Shown piece after piece: positions 6,006 through 7,140 of a stretch of 7,140 bases of DNA (positions are counted from its first letter, which is position 1; the number at the start of each line of letters is the position of its first letter). Source of the DNA: an uncultured Chloroflexota bacterium (GTDB taxonomy: Bacteria > Chloroflexota > Dehalococcoidia > Lucifugimonadales > CAJWER01); contig CAJWER010000151.1 in NCBI GenBank assembly GCA_913030785.1, positions 1-7,140 on the forward strand. Reading direction: 5' to 3'. Under the pieces are notes generated by a model. It was not told the origin of the DNA, ran no database searches, and saw nothing but the letters and a program-made list of their open reading frames with translations. The translations under genes and the position numbers were made by a program.

Positions 6006-7140
6006 CTAGTCCCCGGCTGGAACCGGGTCGGTCTCGACGGAGCTCGATCCACGCCGAAAGATTCGACTGGCCGTGTCAGGGATGCTCTGGTGCATAAATG
6101 TGTACACGACGGGCACTACAACCAGCGTCAACACCATCGAACTGACCAACCCGCCGATAACGACGGTGGCCAACTCTGCGCCGATAATTCCACCGCTCTT
6201 GGTGGTGAAGGCGGCAAGTGGCAATAGTGCGAAGGATGTCGTGAACCCCGTCATAAGTATGGGACGCAAACGTACCGCACCAGCTTGAACCAGGGCGTCG
6301 TGCACCCCCAATCCACGCTCCCTTAGTTGCTCTACGAAGGCGATAAGCACGATGGCATTGGTGACCACGATTCCCACTAGCAGCAAGAACCCCATCATCG
6401 CCGGGAGCCCCAGGGTCCTGCCGGTGATCGCCAGCGCAGCCAGAGCTCCAATGACGGCCAGTGGCAGGCTCATGACGATTACGAATGGGTTACGCAGCGC
6501 TCCAAGACTGGCCGCCATCACCAGGTAGACCAGCACCACGCCCACGGCCATCGCCAGGCCGATATCTCGGAACCCCTCCTCCACATCGGCGAAAATCCCG
6601 CCGGCGGAGACCTCTACCCCATCCGGCAAGTCCATCGAGTCGATACGCTGCTGTACGAGCCTGCCCATCGACTGGGTGTCCTCGGCGGTGATGGTGCCCT
6701 TGATATTCGCCGAGCGACGCCCATCAAACCGGCTGATGGATACCGGGCCCTGTTCCAGGGCCACGTTGGCAATGTCTCCAAGTCTTGCCGAGCCCATCGG
6801 CCCCGAGACCTCCAGGTCTCGGATTTTGTCAATGCGGTCGGCATCCTCAGGGCGCCCCCGCAGAACGACATCCAGAGGACTATCGTTGAGGTGAAGCTGC
6901 GTGACCCTACGGCCAACCATAAACTGGTTCACCTGAAACGCCACTGCCCGAGCCGACAGCCCAACCGCCGCTGCGGCGTTGGTATCGACGCGAATCACTA
7001 CCTCGTCTCTGCTCTCAGCCACGTCGCTGGTAACGTTGACCATGCCGTCCATCCCAACGAGTTCCGCCACCAACGCGCTGGTGGCATCAGAGATGTCGCC
7101 GTAGTCGGAGCCCGTGACTGCAATCTCGAGGCCACCGGCC
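6006..7140 (-). CDS. HAE1/SwrC-like RND efflux permease, C-terminal half (partial)
   Basis: The gene enters from beyond the right edge; first full codon is at 7139-7137, stop TAG at 6008-6006, 377 residues visible. The first ~165 residues are porter/docking-domain sequence (VTGSDYGD, SARAVAFQVNQF, RLGDIANVALEQGP, SISRFDGRR). They are followed by five helices equivalent to TM8-TM12 of AcrB: IGLAMAVGVVLVYLVMAAS, PFVIVMSLPLAVIGALAAL, the VGIVVTNAIVLIAF helix, ILMTGFTTSFALLPLAAF, and a final helix ending LVVVPVVYTF. RLRPILMT before TM11 is the standard motif. In TM10 the proton-relay Lys of AcrB-type pumps is Thr (VVTNAIVL), the form seen in Gram-positive SwrC/YerP-like pumps. It would export drugs, lipids or surfactant-like compounds by proton antiport across the cytoplasmic membrane. 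Substrate is unknown. The short charged tail after TM12 is normal. The truncated MMPL gene follows 42 nt later. Confidence 0.88.
   Translation of the reverse strand, partial: AGGLEIAVTGSDYGDISDATSALVAELVGMDGMVNVTSDVAESRDEVVIRVDTNAAAAVGLSARAVAFQVNQFMVGRRVTQLHLNDSPLDVVLRGRPEDADRIDKIRDLEVSGPMGSARLGDIANVALEQGPVSISRFDGRRSANIKGTITAEDTQSMGRLVQQRIDSMDLPDGVEVSAGGIFADVEEGFRDIGLAMAVGVVLVYLVMAASLGALRNPFVIVMSLPLAVIGALAALAITGRTLGLPAMMGFLLLVGIVVTNAIVLIAFVEQLRERGLGVHDALVQAGAVRLRPILMTGFTTSFALLPLAAFTTKSGGIIGAELATVVIGGLVSSMVLTLVVVPVVYTFMHQSIPDTASRIFRRGSSSVETDPVPAGD

Noticed and set aside
1..7140. CRISPR arrays, tRNA or rRNA genes, insertion sequences, phage or defence genes
   Set aside because: No regularly spaced repeats, cloverleaf, transposase or integrase frame, or defence-type domain was found on either strand.

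Overview
The window is a piece of bacterial chromosome of about 55-60% GC. It probably comes from an uncultured lineage; a Chloroflexota (Dehalococcoidia / SAR202-like) origin is my best guess. That guess rests on the gene mix: acyl-CoA carboxylase next to acyl-CoA dehydrogenase, a Gram-positive-type HAE1/SwrC-like RND pump beside an MMPL protein, and neighbouring icd-like and mdh genes. No marker gene is present, so the taxonomy is inference.

Layout. Positions 1-131 (+) hold the last residues of a biotin-carrying acyl-CoA carboxylase subunit. Its stop codon overlaps by 4 nt the GTG start of the next frame (128-1540, +). That frame is an in-frame chimera: about 34 residues of an acyl-CoA dehydrogenase N-terminus run directly into the C-terminal three quarters of a pyruvate/oxaloacetate carboxyltransferase (OadA/PycB type) with its own biotinyl domain. 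Next come an isocitrate dehydrogenase-family gene (1615-2817, +), malate dehydrogenase (2911-3840, +), an intergenic region with a clear hairpin (3886-3924), and a neutral-ceramidase-like hydrolase without a signal peptide (3978-5420, +). Facing these, on the minus strand, are a truncated MMPL-type transporter (5451-5963) and the C-terminal half of an HAE1-type RND efflux permease (6006-7140, running out of the window).

How the genes fit together. The carboxyltransferase, isocitrate dehydrogenase and malate dehydrogenase make a compact oxaloacetate/TCA module: carboxylation or decarboxylation at oxaloacetate, malate-oxaloacetate exchange, and isocitrate oxidation. No OadB or OadG pump subunit is visible. 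The two minus-strand transporters look like one operon read toward the metabolic genes.

The main anomaly is that genes are broken at both ends of the central block. At about nt 226-230, acyl-CoA dehydrogenase is cut after its N-terminus and the carboxyltransferase has lost its first strands, including the metal-binding Asp/RDA motif. At about nt 5530, the MMPL gene loses homology after about 145 residues and runs into a 43% GC spacer. Hand-counted GC3 falls from about 87% to about 63% across the left junction. This fits either a real rearrangement or transfer, or a chimeric metagenome assembly; sequence alone cannot separate these. I see no CRISPR array, tRNA, rRNA, insertion sequence or convincing new defence-like system.
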